IMG/VR virus record: IMGVR_UViG_3300031521_000124
Location: 1 to 44,636 of that record
Reading direction: 5' to 3' (one strand)
DNA: 44,636 bases
DNA from: a virus
Below the pieces are notes generated by a model. It was not told where the DNA came from and ran no database searches. It worked only from the letters and a program-made list of their open reading frames with translations. The position numbers and the translations under genes were made by a program. Within the stretch, counting starts at the first letter, position 1, and every line of letters starts with the position of its first letter. This document shows positions 23,904 through 31,594 of this stretch, piece after piece.

Positions 23904-24052
23904 AGAGGTCTTTCTAAGATGAATGCAAAAGTTCCGTAATTTGGGTTGTTTCCGCCTAAGTGTTGTGCTGTTACGGAGACCACTTTCCAGCCATTATCGA
24001 GCCAAGTGTTGATGTCATGCGCTAGCATGGTGATGATTACTTTTTGTTCCAT
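23900..24052 (-). CDS. DUF1737-like small protein (50 aa)
   Basis: The start at 24050-24052 (MEQKVIITMLAHDINTWLDN) is preferred over a longer frame that would run 60 nt into the previous gene; it lies 2 nt after that gene's TAA. INTWLDNGWKVVSVTAQHLG followed by GTFAFILERP has the helix-G-W-strand layout of DUF1737-like proteins. Stop TGA overlaps the next ATG. Confidence 0.55.
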   Translation of the reverse strand: MEQKVIITMLAHDINTWLDNGWKVVSVTAQHLGGNNPNYGTFAFILERPL

Positions 24053-24054
24053 GT

Positions 24055-24390
24055 TTACCAGATTGGAGGTCCTTTGTACTGCGATCCATTCACCCAATCG
24101 CCTTCTTCGATCCACGGAGTGTCAATGTCTGGGTCGGGGTGGGCGACCTCTCCGTTTGAATAAACCTTAGCAAGCTTATCCTGCTCCTCCAAGAGGAACT
24201 TATAGTTATAGCCATGTCCGGGAAGCTCAGTGAACTTCACCATGACTCCGTTGATGTGGTCTTCACTGAGGCGTTCGTTAACCTCGATCTCCTTGATTGT
24301 GGCGATTCCGCCGGCAGTGTCGCTGCTTCCGTTGCTGATAGACATGGAACCACGAATGAACATCTTGTCGCCTACTTTGTGCTTTATCAT
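24055..24390 (-). CDS. Hypothetical protein (111 aa)
   Basis: Starts MIKHKVGDKMFIRGSMSISN, a K-V-G-D-K opening typical of small beta-barrel (SH3/KOW-like) domains; the rest is acidic with a Trp-rich end (WIEEGDWVNGSQYKGPPIW). A nucleic-acid or protein-binding barrel is a reasonable guess. Its first base overlaps the last base of the preceding gene's stop. Confidence 0.55.
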   Translation of the reverse strand: MIKHKVGDKMFIRGSMSISNGSSDTAGGIATIKEIEVNERLSEDHINGVMVKFTELPGHGYNYKFLLEEQDKLAKVYSNGEVAHPDPDIDTPWIEEGDWVNGSQYKGPPIW

Positions 24391-24890
24391 TACTTTGCGT
24401 CTAAAGAGTAACCAGTGAGGATGGTGCCTTCAGGAACTTCGAACACATTGGTTTCTTTTCCGACATGTGAGTCTAATCCCCAGTTGTTCTTCCAGTGTTT
24501 TGTTAGCTTCCAGCCGTTTATTCTTAATAGCGGTTTCGTTTTTACATACTTGATAGATGACCTATCGGCATTCTTTGTTCCTAAGTGGAAAAGACTGTCT
24601 TCCGTCATGTAGTAGAATGCATACTTCATTGTTCCATCAATAGTTCCTGAACCAAGAAAGAAGTGTCCCGATGTGGATGAGTTGTCCTGTAATGTAACAA
24701 GGTCTCTTGTGCGAGTAGTAGGCTCAATTTCGGTAGGCAAGCAGAATCCTAAAAGGATGCCAAGCAACATGCCGACTAAGGCTCCTGTCAATCCTGCGAT
24801 TATTGACATACCATCGAATCCATCATCGATGACTGCAATGTAAATGGCTGCGATGGCGCCTAAGATCATTAAAATTAAAACTGTGTACAT
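24390..24890 (-). CDS. Two-helix membrane protein with soluble domain (166 aa)
   Basis: Hydrophobic helices at residues 2-20 and about 29-51 (GALVGMLLGILLGFCL) separated by a short acidic turn, then a soluble domain of about 110 residues rich in Thr, Lys and Trp. The N-terminus has no positive charge, so the soluble part is likely cytoplasmic if positive-inside holds. Function unknown. Confidence 0.6.
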   Translation of the reverse strand: MYTVLILMILGAIAAIYIAVIDDGFDGMSIIAGLTGALVGMLLGILLGFCLPTEIEPTTRTRDLVTLQDNSSTSGHFFLGSGTIDGTMKYAFYYMTEDSLFHLGTKNADRSSIKYVKTKPLLRINGWKLTKHWKNNWGLDSHVGKETNVFEVPEGTILTGYSLDAK

Positions 24891-24900
24891 AGGTGTTTGT

Positions 24901-25341
24901 TTATTTGGGTTTGTCTTTTGCCAACAGTCGGTGGTCGTCCCATAGGAACTCTCCCATTATCTCGCCGTTGACGAGTGTTTTGTGTTTGATTATTTCGAGA
25001 AACTGCTGTAGATAAATCTCCACAGTATATCCGTCAGGGTGTAAGAGAGTTGCCCAGTTCTGGCTCTGGCCAAAACGCCATCCGAGAAGTTTCCATCCTT
25101 TCTTATGAGTCTCCTCAACCACATATATGGGAAGAGGTTTGACTGGATTCTTTGTATTGCAGCTATATGGGTTGCCCCATGATGCAAAAGCTGATGGCAA
25201 TCTACCTACTTTGGTAAGCTTTGTGAGGAACCCTACGTCACATTTGACATAAGTTCCATTTTGATAGACACTTTGTTTCTTTTCTATCTTCAAAAGGAGC
25301 TCATTGTCCTTTAGTTTGTAACCTTCTTCGTAGAGCCTCAT
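24901..25341 (-). CDS. Hypothetical protein with SQNW motif (146 aa)
   Basis: The start at 25339-25341 (MRLYEEGYKLKDNELLLKIE) is chosen because it overlaps the upstream stop as ATGA; a longer form starts at 25356. The segment WRFGQSQNWATLLHPDGY is echoed in the nearby gene at 25780-26346 (FGYSQNWEGW, LHPEG), so the two are likely distant paralogs. Function unknown. Confidence 0.55.
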   Translation of the reverse strand: MRLYEEGYKLKDNELLLKIEKKQSVYQNGTYVKCDVGFLTKLTKVGRLPSAFASWGNPYSCNTKNPVKPLPIYVVEETHKKGWKLLGWRFGQSQNWATLLHPDGYTVEIYLQQFLEIIKHKTLVNGEIMGEFLWDDHRLLAKDKPK

Positions 25342-25595
25342 ACTTCCATCCTCCAAATTTCTCTTACCTTATTCATCTTACGAAGGTGTGGAGGAAGTTC
25401 CTTTTTGATGGTTTCGAATAGCGACTCAAGTCCCTTTTCGTGGGGCTTCAAAGCTTCTTTGCCAAGCTTGGCATAGAAAACTTCCGTGAATGCTTGCAAG
25501 CCATACTCTGTAATGGCGTAAAGTGCTCGGGCTTCTTGCTCTTTGAGATTTAAAATGACATTAAAGTCAAATGTTGATTGACTGTTTATTTCCAT
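25338..25595 (-). CDS. Hypothetical helical protein (85 aa)
   Basis: The start at 25593-25595 (MEINSQSTFDFNVILNLKEQ) lies 2 nt after the TAG of the preceding small gene; a longer frame from 25631 would overlap it. Mostly helical, with Lys/Glu-rich segments and a basic end. Tightly packed with both neighbours. Function unknown. Confidence 0.5.
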   Translation of the reverse strand: MEINSQSTFDFNVILNLKEQEARALYAITEYGLQAFTEVFYAKLGKEALKPHEKGLESLFETIKKELPPHLRKMNKVREIWRMEV

Positions 25596-25597
25596 GA

Positions 25598-25777
25598 CTA
25601 AATGTGTTTTGATTTGCGTAATGTAGACCACTCGGTTTTCTTAGCCCTTCGCCTTACGGCGGGGTTGGATGATGGCCTGATGTTGTGTGCGTATGTGTCA
25701 AACAACGCCTCGGGTATGAAGTGTTGTACAAAATATTCTTCATGTAAAAATCTTCCTACAAGGTATTCTGCTATCAT
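25598..25777 (-). CDS. Small basic protein (59 aa)
   Basis: ATG at 25775-25777, stop TAG 25598-25600, next in-frame TAA four codons on. The peptide starts MIAEYLVGRFLHEEYFVQHF and becomes very basic (VRRRAKKTEWSTLRKSKH), suggesting nucleic-acid contact. It lies 2 nt downstream of the previous gene and 2 nt before the next start, so it fills the gap exactly. Confidence 0.55.
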   Translation of the reverse strand: MIAEYLVGRFLHEEYFVQHFIPEALFDTYAHNIRPSSNPAVRRRAKKTEWSTLRKSKHI

Positions 25778-25779
25778 AT

Positions 25780-26346
25780 TTATTTGATTTTTTCAGTTTT
25801 ATTAAAAACGATGTTGTTACAATCATCAAGCTTTGCCCAAAAGCGAAGAGCACTCTTTTTCTTTTCTTTTCCTGAGGACCACCTGTCTTTTCGTACAATG
25901 GTTCCTAAGTTCTTTGCGTAAAAAGTGATGCTGCTATAATCGGATGAACCCTTGCGGATGTATATCCTATCGATAGCAAGCACAGTGCTTGCTGGTAGAG
26001 TTACTTTGAGTTCGGGAATGAACAGAGCTTTTGCTTTTTCATTCCACGCCTCTTGGTCTGCCCAATACTTAACGAATTCAGGACAATTTTCTTCAGCTTC
26101 CTTTTGAAGCTTTTGAAATTCATCATATCTACCATTCCCGCGATATTCTTCCCATTTTGGGTAGTTTACTTCATAATCAAAATTCCTCATTGGAGGAAGT
26201 ACTTCATCGTTTATCCAACCTTCCCAGTTTTGGGAATAGCCGAAGAACTTGCCGAGGTCTTGGTTCCTGCCCTCAGGGTGCAGTACGAAGTTCCAGTCCT
26301 CGGTGAGGACAATGTGGTCTCCAATTTCAGGTACGTACATTTTCAT
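25780..26346 (-). CDS. Hypothetical protein with SQNW motif (188 aa)
   Basis: Opens MKMYVPEIGDHIVLTEDWNF and carries LHPEGRNQDLGKFFGYSQNW near residues 23-42, shared in part with the 24901 gene. The middle is Trp/Glu-rich, the end basic. The ATG lies 4 nt after the TTTG of its promoter, so it heads the transcript running down to about 23181. Function unknown. Confidence 0.6.
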   Translation of the reverse strand: MKMYVPEIGDHIVLTEDWNFVLHPEGRNQDLGKFFGYSQNWEGWINDEVLPPMRNFDYEVNYPKWEEYRGNGRYDEFQKLQKEAEENCPEFVKYWADQEAWNEKAKALFIPELKVTLPASTVLAIDRIYIRKGSSDYSSITFYAKNLGTIVRKDRWSSGKEKKKSALRFWAKLDDCNNIVFNKTEKIK

Positions 26347-26350
26347 AGTG

Positions 26351-26382
26351 CAAATATAAACAATGTTTGTGACAGAAAAAAA
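26351..26382 (-). promoter_or_regulatory. Bacteroidetes-type promoter, near-leaderless
   Basis: Seven Ts, CTGTC, 12 nt, TATATTTG, CACT, ATG: the best copy of the shared promoter. It lies between the stop of the upstream gene (26386) and the ATG at 26346 and probably drives the whole small-gene operon below. Confidence 0.75.
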
Positions 26383-26385
26383 TGT

Positions 26386-26850
26386 TTAGAAAATTTTGTT
26401 TACGAAGTCAGGTTTGAATGACAAATAAGGTTTAACGTCCTTATCGAGCATGAACATTATCTCCCAAAAGTGAAAGAGCTTGTTCTCTGTGAGCTCACGA
26501 TATTTTGTCATTAAGCGATCATCGTTCTCAAAGTTTTTCTTTGCATCCTCAATGAATGCAACGAGACGAGTGATCTCTTCGTCAACCTGTTGATCAAGCT
26601 TCATTGCTTCCGGGTTTACGATCCCTAAACGAGCGCCTTCCAAGAGAATCTCGGTAACTTTTGTCTTACGTTTGATAGCATCGTTGTACTGCCTTACGTA
26701 GCCGTTGTATTCTTCTTTCCACGCTTTAACGTTTCTCTCCATGTTGTTGTAACGATTCTGGAGCTCAGGGTCGTTAACCTTTGACATTAAGAGATCATAA
26801 ACTTTTTGCGAAGGCGTACGTTCTACCTTTTCTTTTTTATCTTTGCTCAT
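26386..26850 (-). CDS. Coiled-coil protein (154 aa)
   Basis: Almost entirely helical with heptad-like spacing from residues 10 to 125 (YNNMERNVKAWKEEYNGYVR, EEITRLVAFIEDAKKNFEND). A basic N-terminal tail (SKDKKEKVERTPSQK) precedes it. No enzymatic motif. Overlaps the upstream cREC gene by 14 nt. Confidence 0.6.
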   Translation of the reverse strand: MSKDKKEKVERTPSQKVYDLLMSKVNDPELQNRYNNMERNVKAWKEEYNGYVRQYNDAIKRKTKVTEILLEGARLGIVNPEAMKLDQQVDEEITRLVAFIEDAKKNFENDDRLMTKYRELTENKLFHFWEIMFMLDKDVKPYLSFKPDFVNKIF

Positions 26851-27178
26851 TACGATATTTGTTATAATTGTTTAGTAAAGTTCTTATGAAGTCTGCTGCT
26901 GGTCCGTTTGCACTTTGGATATTAAATGCTGGCAAGTCAAGATCATTATCAAGACAATACTCATTTAACCATTTGGCGCAATCTTTTCCTTCCATTTCTT
27001 CACCAAGATCATTATCAAAACAAATTCCATCAGGTAAACCATGAAATTCTATCCATGTAACAAACTCCTTATAGTTCTTCACCCATATAGTTTCAAATGG
27101 CCGATGAATTGGGCTAAATACTAGCCAATCATTTATCATGGGGTCTCGATAATCATCAAGCCAGAGGAGTTTTTTCAT
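26837..27178 (-). CDS. cREC (cyclic-phosphate-processing receiver) domain protein (113 aa)
   Basis: From ATG 27176-27178: MKKLLWLDDYRDPMINDW, then ICFDNDLGEE with the phospho-acceptor-like Asp, a GKDCAKWL helix and an IQSANGPAADF end. This D-D-x-R-D-P...D-x-D-L-G layout is the cREC branch of receiver-like domains, predicted by others to handle cyclic phosphates or NAD-derived signals. ATGA overlaps the stop of the frameshifted gene upstream; a longer start would overlap more. A role in neutralising signal-based defence is speculation. Confidence 0.7.
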   Translation of the reverse strand: MKKLLWLDDYRDPMINDWLVFSPIHRPFETIWVKNYKEFVTWIEFHGLPDGICFDNDLGEEMEGKDCAKWLNEYCLDNDLDLPAFNIQSANGPAADFIRTLLNNYNKYRNEQR

Positions 27179-27611
27179 TGAAAACGATATGCTATTGGGT
27201 TTACAAATGTTTGATTTAGACGAGGGATTTCTGGTAAATAATTGTATTGATAACAAGTTGACATCCAACGTTTCGACACTAGTTCTTCTTTTTCGAAAGT
27301 CCCTTTGAAATCAATATTCTTGACAGTTCCATTGTCATAAATAACTTTGAGCTTTCCAATTTTAGGAATGCATCCAAGATCAAAGCACCAATTGTCCTAT
27401 CATCGAGTATCGAGGTAAGAATGTAAATCTTTACTTTTGCCTCATTTGCTCTGTTGCCGTGCTTATTTACATTCATATATTCACCGTCTGAATCACGCCG
27501 AATTAAATCAACGTCTTTTCCATATAAATGATGAAGAGTTTTTCCGTCAGGATTATAGATAACTGTATGAGAATATCTACCATCTAAATATTTTTGCACT
27601 CCTATCTTCAT
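27175..27611 (-). pseudogene. Gene split by a one-base frameshift at about 27396
   Basis: From ATG 27611 the frame reads MKIGVQKYLDGRYSHTVIYN and onward to about residue 72. Then the -1 frame carries the clearly protein-like rest (DNWCFDLGCIPKIGKLKVIY, DNGTVKNIDFKG, SKRWMSTCYQYNYLPEIPRL) to TGA 27175-27177. That TGA overlaps the cREC ATG as ATGA, which shows the shifted frame is the ancestral ending. Adding one G to the GG at 27396-27397 restores a roughly 145-residue protein. It could be assembly error, decay or recoding; no slippery heptamer is visible. Function unknown. Confidence 0.65.
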
Positions 27612-27658
27612 TTCCGATATGAATACTTTTTAATTTTTTGTTAAGTGTAGTTTCCATT

Positions 27659-28006
27659 TTATTTTGCATCTTCGTCTTCAATAAGATATGTCCATTTAGG
27701 AGATGTAATTGTAACTCTAAACTGATCTAAGATCTTTTTTAATTGAATAGCAATATTTTTTGCATGTTCCAATAAAACAGATTCTTTCACAGGAAATCGT
27801 GGATATTGAATAAGACCTACTACTACACCTGGTTCCCAACCAGCAACATATCGAAACTCGGTTGGTGTTATTGTAACACAAACTTTATGTTCATTAATGT
27901 ATTTATCGATAACCATTCTTACAGTTTCGACATCACAAATTACATCCGTGTACCCTTCTCTTAAGCCCACCCAAATTTGGAGATTATATGATTTTTCTAT
28001 TTTCAT
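27659..28006 (-). CDS. Conserved-looking hypothetical phage protein (115 aa)
   Basis: The segments QIWVGLREGYTDVICDVETV, VTITPTEFRYVAGWEPGVVV and LIQYPRFP are familiar from a widespread small phage protein of unknown function. The fold looks alpha/beta. It follows the DUF1737-like gene by 1 nt. No catalytic motif can be named. Confidence 0.6.
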   Translation of the reverse strand: MKIEKSYNLQIWVGLREGYTDVICDVETVRMVIDKYINEHKVCVTITPTEFRYVAGWEPGVVVGLIQYPRFPVKESVLLEHAKNIAIQLKKILDQFRVTITSPKWTYLIEDEDAK

Positions 28007-28007
28007 T

Positions 28008-28169
28008 TTATTCTTTTATCATTGTTTGTGAATACACAAGACTTGAAACTGAACTAACGAAAACATTTCCATTAAATCTATTTTGCACGTATTTTACTAA
28101 TGCTTGATGAGAACCCAAAGGTTTCCAACCTTCTATAATTAATTTAATACAAATATAAAACAAATTCAT
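28008..28169 (-). CDS. DUF1737-like small protein (53 aa)
   Basis: ATG at 28167-28169, stop TAA 28008-28010. After a hydrophobic start (MNLFYICIKLI) it has IIEGWKPLGS and ends VSSLVYSQTMIKE, the G-W...Y-x-Q ends of DUF1737-like proteins. Its ATG lies inside the spacer of the promoter at 28150-28180, so a transcript from that promoter could not include this start; a non-ATG start inside the frame or an upstream transcript is needed. The N-terminus may therefore be remodelled. Confidence 0.45.
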   Translation of the reverse strand: MNLFYICIKLIIEGWKPLGSHQALVKYVQNRFNGNVFVSSVSSLVYSQTMIKE

Positions 28170-28180
28170 GACAGAAAAAA
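28150..28180 (-). promoter_or_regulatory. Bacteroidetes-type promoter
   Basis: T-run, CTGTC, 12 nt, TATATTTG, same layout as the others. Located between the sugar operon (28181 upward) and the small-gene block, it should start the latter. It lacks the CACTATG that follows three of the other copies. Confidence 0.6.
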
Positions 28181-28978
28181 TTAAATTTTAACTAAATGAT
28201 CTAAAATTACTAATTTAGGATTTATTGATTGATCATAAAACCAATTCTTTGGAGTAGTTACAATTTTATTTGGATTTTTATTGAGCCAGGCAGCCCACCA
28301 ACTAAATGTACTATTTGCGATAATGTTATGTTTACAATTACTCATTAACTGCATATCTTTCCAAGAATCCATTGATACATTTTCGACATATGTAACGTCA
28401 ACTGACATATTCTTTTTACACCAAGAAATATCATCAGAAAATACAAAGAATTTTAAAGGTCGTGATTTTTCATTATGAGCAATATACGCAATAGCACTTC
28501 CATAATAATTTAGCCAATTAGGTTGAAAGAAATAATTTATATGATTAACGTTTGTGTAATCTCCTCTTCTCACATGTATAGACACACTATTTGACGATTG
28601 AATATCTTTCAAAACTTCCTGATTTCGTGGATCTAAATATTGTTTGAACGTAAAATTTCTACGTAAAATTTCTTCATCAGGAAAATATGCAGGATTTTGC
28701 CAATTTCCACATAAGTATACATCGTCCATAGTTAATACCGCCGGATTAAAACCCGGCCATGTGTTTTCCTGAAATCGCGTTAAATTATCAACTTCAACTA
28801 TATTTTCAATTGGACGAGCTACGATGTTAAAAACTTTCTCTAATTCAAACCCATTATGATAAAGTCGTGTATGAATTCCTTCATACTTAACATCATCATT
28901 ATAATTGAATAAATTACGATATAACGCGTATTGAAACATTTGGTTGCCTAAGCCGCCTATCATTTGAACTATTTTCAT
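28181..28978 (-). CDS. GT11 alpha-1,2-fucosyltransferase-like (265 aa)
   Basis: Opens with IVQMIGGLGNQMFQYALYRN, the GT11 entry motif. SIHVRRGDYTN carries the H-x-R-R-G-D-Y donor-site motif, and NSTFSWWAAWLN the third conserved block. The family moves L-fucose (or galactose) from GDP-fucose to glycans in an alpha-1,2 linkage. Length fits. It is the last gene of the sugar-transfer operon, overlapping the preceding gene by 4 nt. A GDP-mannose dehydratase-like enzyme upstream could help make its donor. Confidence 0.85.
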   Translation of the reverse strand: MKIVQMIGGLGNQMFQYALYRNLFNYNDDVKYEGIHTRLYHNGFELEKVFNIVARPIENIVEVDNLTRFQENTWPGFNPAVLTMDDVYLCGNWQNPAYFPDEEILRRNFTFKQYLDPRNQEVLKDIQSSNSVSIHVRRGDYTNVNHINYFFQPNWLNYYGSAIAYIAHNEKSRPLKFFVFSDDISWCKKNMSVDVTYVENVSMDSWKDMQLMSNCKHNIIANSTFSWWAAWLNKNPNKIVTTPKNWFYDQSINPKLVILDHLVKI

Positions 28979-29628
28979 TCAGATTTTCCTTTCCATTCGT
29001 TATACCAATAGATTCCACCGTTACATCCCGGAGTTTTAAAATTATGAAAGCCAAAGGGTTTAATGTTTTTATCGAGCATAGTTTCTTGCGCAAATTGTAA
29101 TGCCAAATCTACAGGAGGATATTTAATGTAATTAGGCTTTGCACAATCCAACACATTTGAATAATATTTGTCTTCATTATCATTGATTAAATAATAATTA
29201 TCAGACACGTATTTACATATCTTTTTACTCCGTAAAGAAAATCCGCCATTACCGATTCCTGGTTGACTCTTTTTATCTCTAAACCTACTTCCATAAAATG
29301 CCCATGGAGCTCCAATGTAATCATAATTAAGAAACTCATCAGTCCATGATTCTGGATTAATAATGAATCCATCAGCATGAGTTGTCATACAAAATTCTGT
29401 ATCAAAGCATTTCCATATCTCTCTTATAAAATATAAGCTATATTGCTCCATAGTTTCAATCTTTGGAGTTTTATACCACTTAATTTCAGGATGATAAAAT
29501 GGTTCATGACTTAGCATTCGTACTTCAGCAAAATTTGCATGCTTCATACAAGCTTCCAATCCTTCAATGGGAAAGGGCTTACCCCAAATATGAAGTACTA
29601 ATAAAGTTACTTTTGGAAGATTTAACAT
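28975..29628 (-). CDS. DUF5672 glycosyltransferase-like protein (217 aa)
   Basis: The segments MTTHADGFIINPESW, YDYIGAPW, GIGNGGFSLRSKK and PVDLALQF, with a late FGFHNF, are those of DUF5672 proteins, GT-A-like enzymes of surface glycan loci. HADG probably replaces the D-x-D. Overlaps both neighbours (4 and 7 nt). Acceptor unknown. Confidence 0.75.
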   Translation of the reverse strand: MLNLPKVTLLVLHIWGKPFPIEGLEACMKHANFAEVRMLSHEPFYHPEIKWYKTPKIETMEQYSLYFIREIWKCFDTEFCMTTHADGFIINPESWTDEFLNYDYIGAPWAFYGSRFRDKKSQPGIGNGGFSLRSKKICKYVSDNYYLINDNEDKYYSNVLDCAKPNYIKYPPVDLALQFAQETMLDKNIKPFGFHNFKTPGCNGGIYWYNEWKGKSE

Positions 29629-30257
29629 TTCTTTGTGAATATCATTGAACCTTTGAAAAAACTTATACTGTAAACATCTATAACTTCATCAATCATTAAA
29701 TGCTTAATCTGATCTAATATAAAATTATCGATAGTATGCTTTTCATTATTAAGGTCTAAATTAGCATCATTATATCTCATGCCTGGCCACGTATTTCGAA
29801 CATCATATTTTCCCAAATCTGTCCAACACCCGGGTACATCTTCTATGACGTAAACTCCATTATTTCTTAAAAGAGGAAAATATAATTCAAATGATTTAAG
29901 AGTTAACGTATTCACATGACTTCCGTCATCAATGATAAAATCAAATGCACCATAACGATTTTTGATTTGATTCCTGATATCTTCGCTATCTTGTGATCCA
30001 ATATAAATATCGATTCTATCTTCCTTATATTGGCGGCATCTTGGATCGATATCAATTCCGACTATTTGTGAAGTTGGTAAATATTCTTTCCATGTTTTTA
30101 CAGAAGCTCCAGTCAATACTCCAATTTCTAAAAGATTCAGCGGTTGATTTCGTCTATAAAATAAGTAGTTATCATAAAGTTGGAGATAAGTAATCCCTTT
30201 ATGTCCATTGCGACTTTTATCAGTCCCATATTTTAATCCAATTTCTTGTAATTCCAT
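29622..30257 (-). CDS. SAM methyltransferase, cephalosporin hydroxylase/MycE-like (211 aa)
   Basis: GTDKSRNGHKGITYLQLYDN and LLEIGVLTGASVKTW (motif I, E-x-G-x-x-x-G) are typical of CmcI/MycE-type class I methyltransferases; VGIDIDPRC is motif II and FDFIIDDGSHV the acidic metal/substrate motif. Such enzymes often O-methylate sugars. It lies inside the operon with only 0-7 nt spacing. Substrate inferred to be a sugar. Confidence 0.75.
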   Translation of the reverse strand: MELQEIGLKYGTDKSRNGHKGITYLQLYDNYLFYRRNQPLNLLEIGVLTGASVKTWKEYLPTSQIVGIDIDPRCRQYKEDRIDIYIGSQDSEDIRNQIKNRYGAFDFIIDDGSHVNTLTLKSFELYFPLLRNNGVYVIEDVPGCWTDLGKYDVRNTWPGMRYNDANLDLNNEKHTIDNFILDQIKHLMIDEVIDVYSISFFKGSMIFTKKC

Positions 30258-30965
30258 TTAGTGTAAAATATAAGATTGTTTTAAATAATAATCATATGAG
30301 GAGTGATCTGAATCCCAAATTCTTTTGTAGATATGTTTCTCTACAGCTGGTAAATCATCTAATCTATCAATCAAAACAAGAGTAGAAGTTGCGACAGTAT
30401 GAATTGTTTTTGCTTTATAAATAACTTTAAGCCAATCGAGCATATTGTATTGAGGGTCGTCCATATTCATATAGACATTTCGTAACCCATTATTAACTTC
30501 AATTTTTGTCTTTTGAAATATGCGAGTTTGATTTTCATTAATAACATTAAACTCTTCGTTTTCTTCTAACCCTAAAGATGCGAATAACTTATCTTCCATT
30601 GCATAATCACGAGTAATTTTAAAAGTCCTCCACATTTCCATTGGGAGTCCTACAAAATCATACTTGTCTTTCATGCATGAGCTTAAAACACTTTTTCCAT
30701 GAATAATAACATCAGCCCACCTAAATGGAAATGACTTATACTCATCATCTTCATAGATAAAATGCTTATTATCATAGTATGGATAATTAAAGAATAGGTT
30801 TTCAGGAATAAATTTAACTTCAGGAAAATTCTTTTGATGTTTATGAAAATGCACGGCAGTAGGCCACACTATTTTATGACCTTCGGCATTCCATTTTTGA
30901 GCAATGGCCATAATAAACATTATGTCACCAAGCCCTGCCGGTTGATTAAAAAAATATTTTTTCAT
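30258..30965 (-). CDS. GT-B/GT9-like glycosyltransferase-related protein (235 aa)
   Basis: FNQPAGLGDIMFIMAIAQKW resembles the G-x-G-D-x-x-x nucleotide-sugar/heptosyltransferase start. Later segments (HTVATSTLVLIDRL) suit the donor domain end where GT9 enzymes have a T-x-x-x-H/S loop. It is short for a full two-domain GT-B enzyme, so may be a reduced form. Overlaps the FkbM gene upstream by 4 nt. Confidence 0.5.
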   Translation of the reverse strand: MKKYFFNQPAGLGDIMFIMAIAQKWNAEGHKIVWPTAVHFHKHQKNFPEVKFIPENLFFNYPYYDNKHFIYEDDEYKSFPFRWADVIIHGKSVLSSCMKDKYDFVGLPMEMWRTFKITRDYAMEDKLFASLGLEENEEFNVINENQTRIFQKTKIEVNNGLRNVYMNMDDPQYNMLDWLKVIYKAKTIHTVATSTLVLIDRLDDLPAVEKHIYKRIWDSDHSSYDYYLKQSYILH

Positions 30966-31594
30966 ATTTTATTATTAACAAATACATCATCTATTCCTAA
31001 TCTTCTAATAAATGAAAAATCTTTTGACTTCATGAATTCACGAATTGGAGATTCATTCTCACCATTTTCATAAATCACTACTTTAATCTTAAATTTCTTA
31101 AAGTCAATGCTTTTTAAAATTTTTAATTCAGACCCTTCAGTATCAACAGAAAGAAAATCAATATCGTATATTTTATTCTCATCAAGCATTTCATTTAAAA
31201 TTCTTGTTTGAATATTAATTACTTTACGCTTTGCTCCCATTCTAGAACCCTCAGATAAAATATGACCCATGTGAACAAATGAAATATCTTTTGCTATTCC
31301 ACTGAGCATATCTGGGTACCCGTCATATTCTAACATAGTAAATTTTTCAATTCCATTGCTATCATATGCAGCTACATTATATGCTTTACAATTACGGCAA
31401 GCAATTAATTTATTATACTCATGTATCATTGGTTCGACACATAATCCTGTCCATCCAAATTCTTTTTCAAGTACGTAAGTATTTGATAGTGTTTCACCAT
31501 CATGAGCTCCAATATCTACAAATACTCCATCGCGTTTTCCTTTAAAATAGTTGATAATAAACTCGTCTTGTTTGTGTTGACTCCTAAATTCCAT
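30962..31594 (-). CDS. FkbM-family methyltransferase (210 aa)
   Basis: QDEFIINYFKGKRDGVFVDI followed by GAHDGET is the FkbM motif I; TGLCVEPM is motif II, and DFLSVDTEGSELKIL the conserved D-x-E-G-x-E motif. These enzymes usually O-methylate sugars or other small hydroxyl groups. It is one of three adjacent FkbM copies that have diverged strongly, suggesting different positions methylated. Overlaps its neighbour by 11 nt. Confidence 0.85.
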   Translation of the reverse strand: MEFRSQHKQDEFIINYFKGKRDGVFVDIGAHDGETLSNTYVLEKEFGWTGLCVEPMIHEYNKLIACRNCKAYNVAAYDSNGIEKFTMLEYDGYPDMLSGIAKDISFVHMGHILSEGSRMGAKRKVINIQTRILNEMLDENKIYDIDFLSVDTEGSELKILKSIDFKKFKIKVVIYENGENESPIREFMKSKDFSFIRRLGIDDVFVNNKI

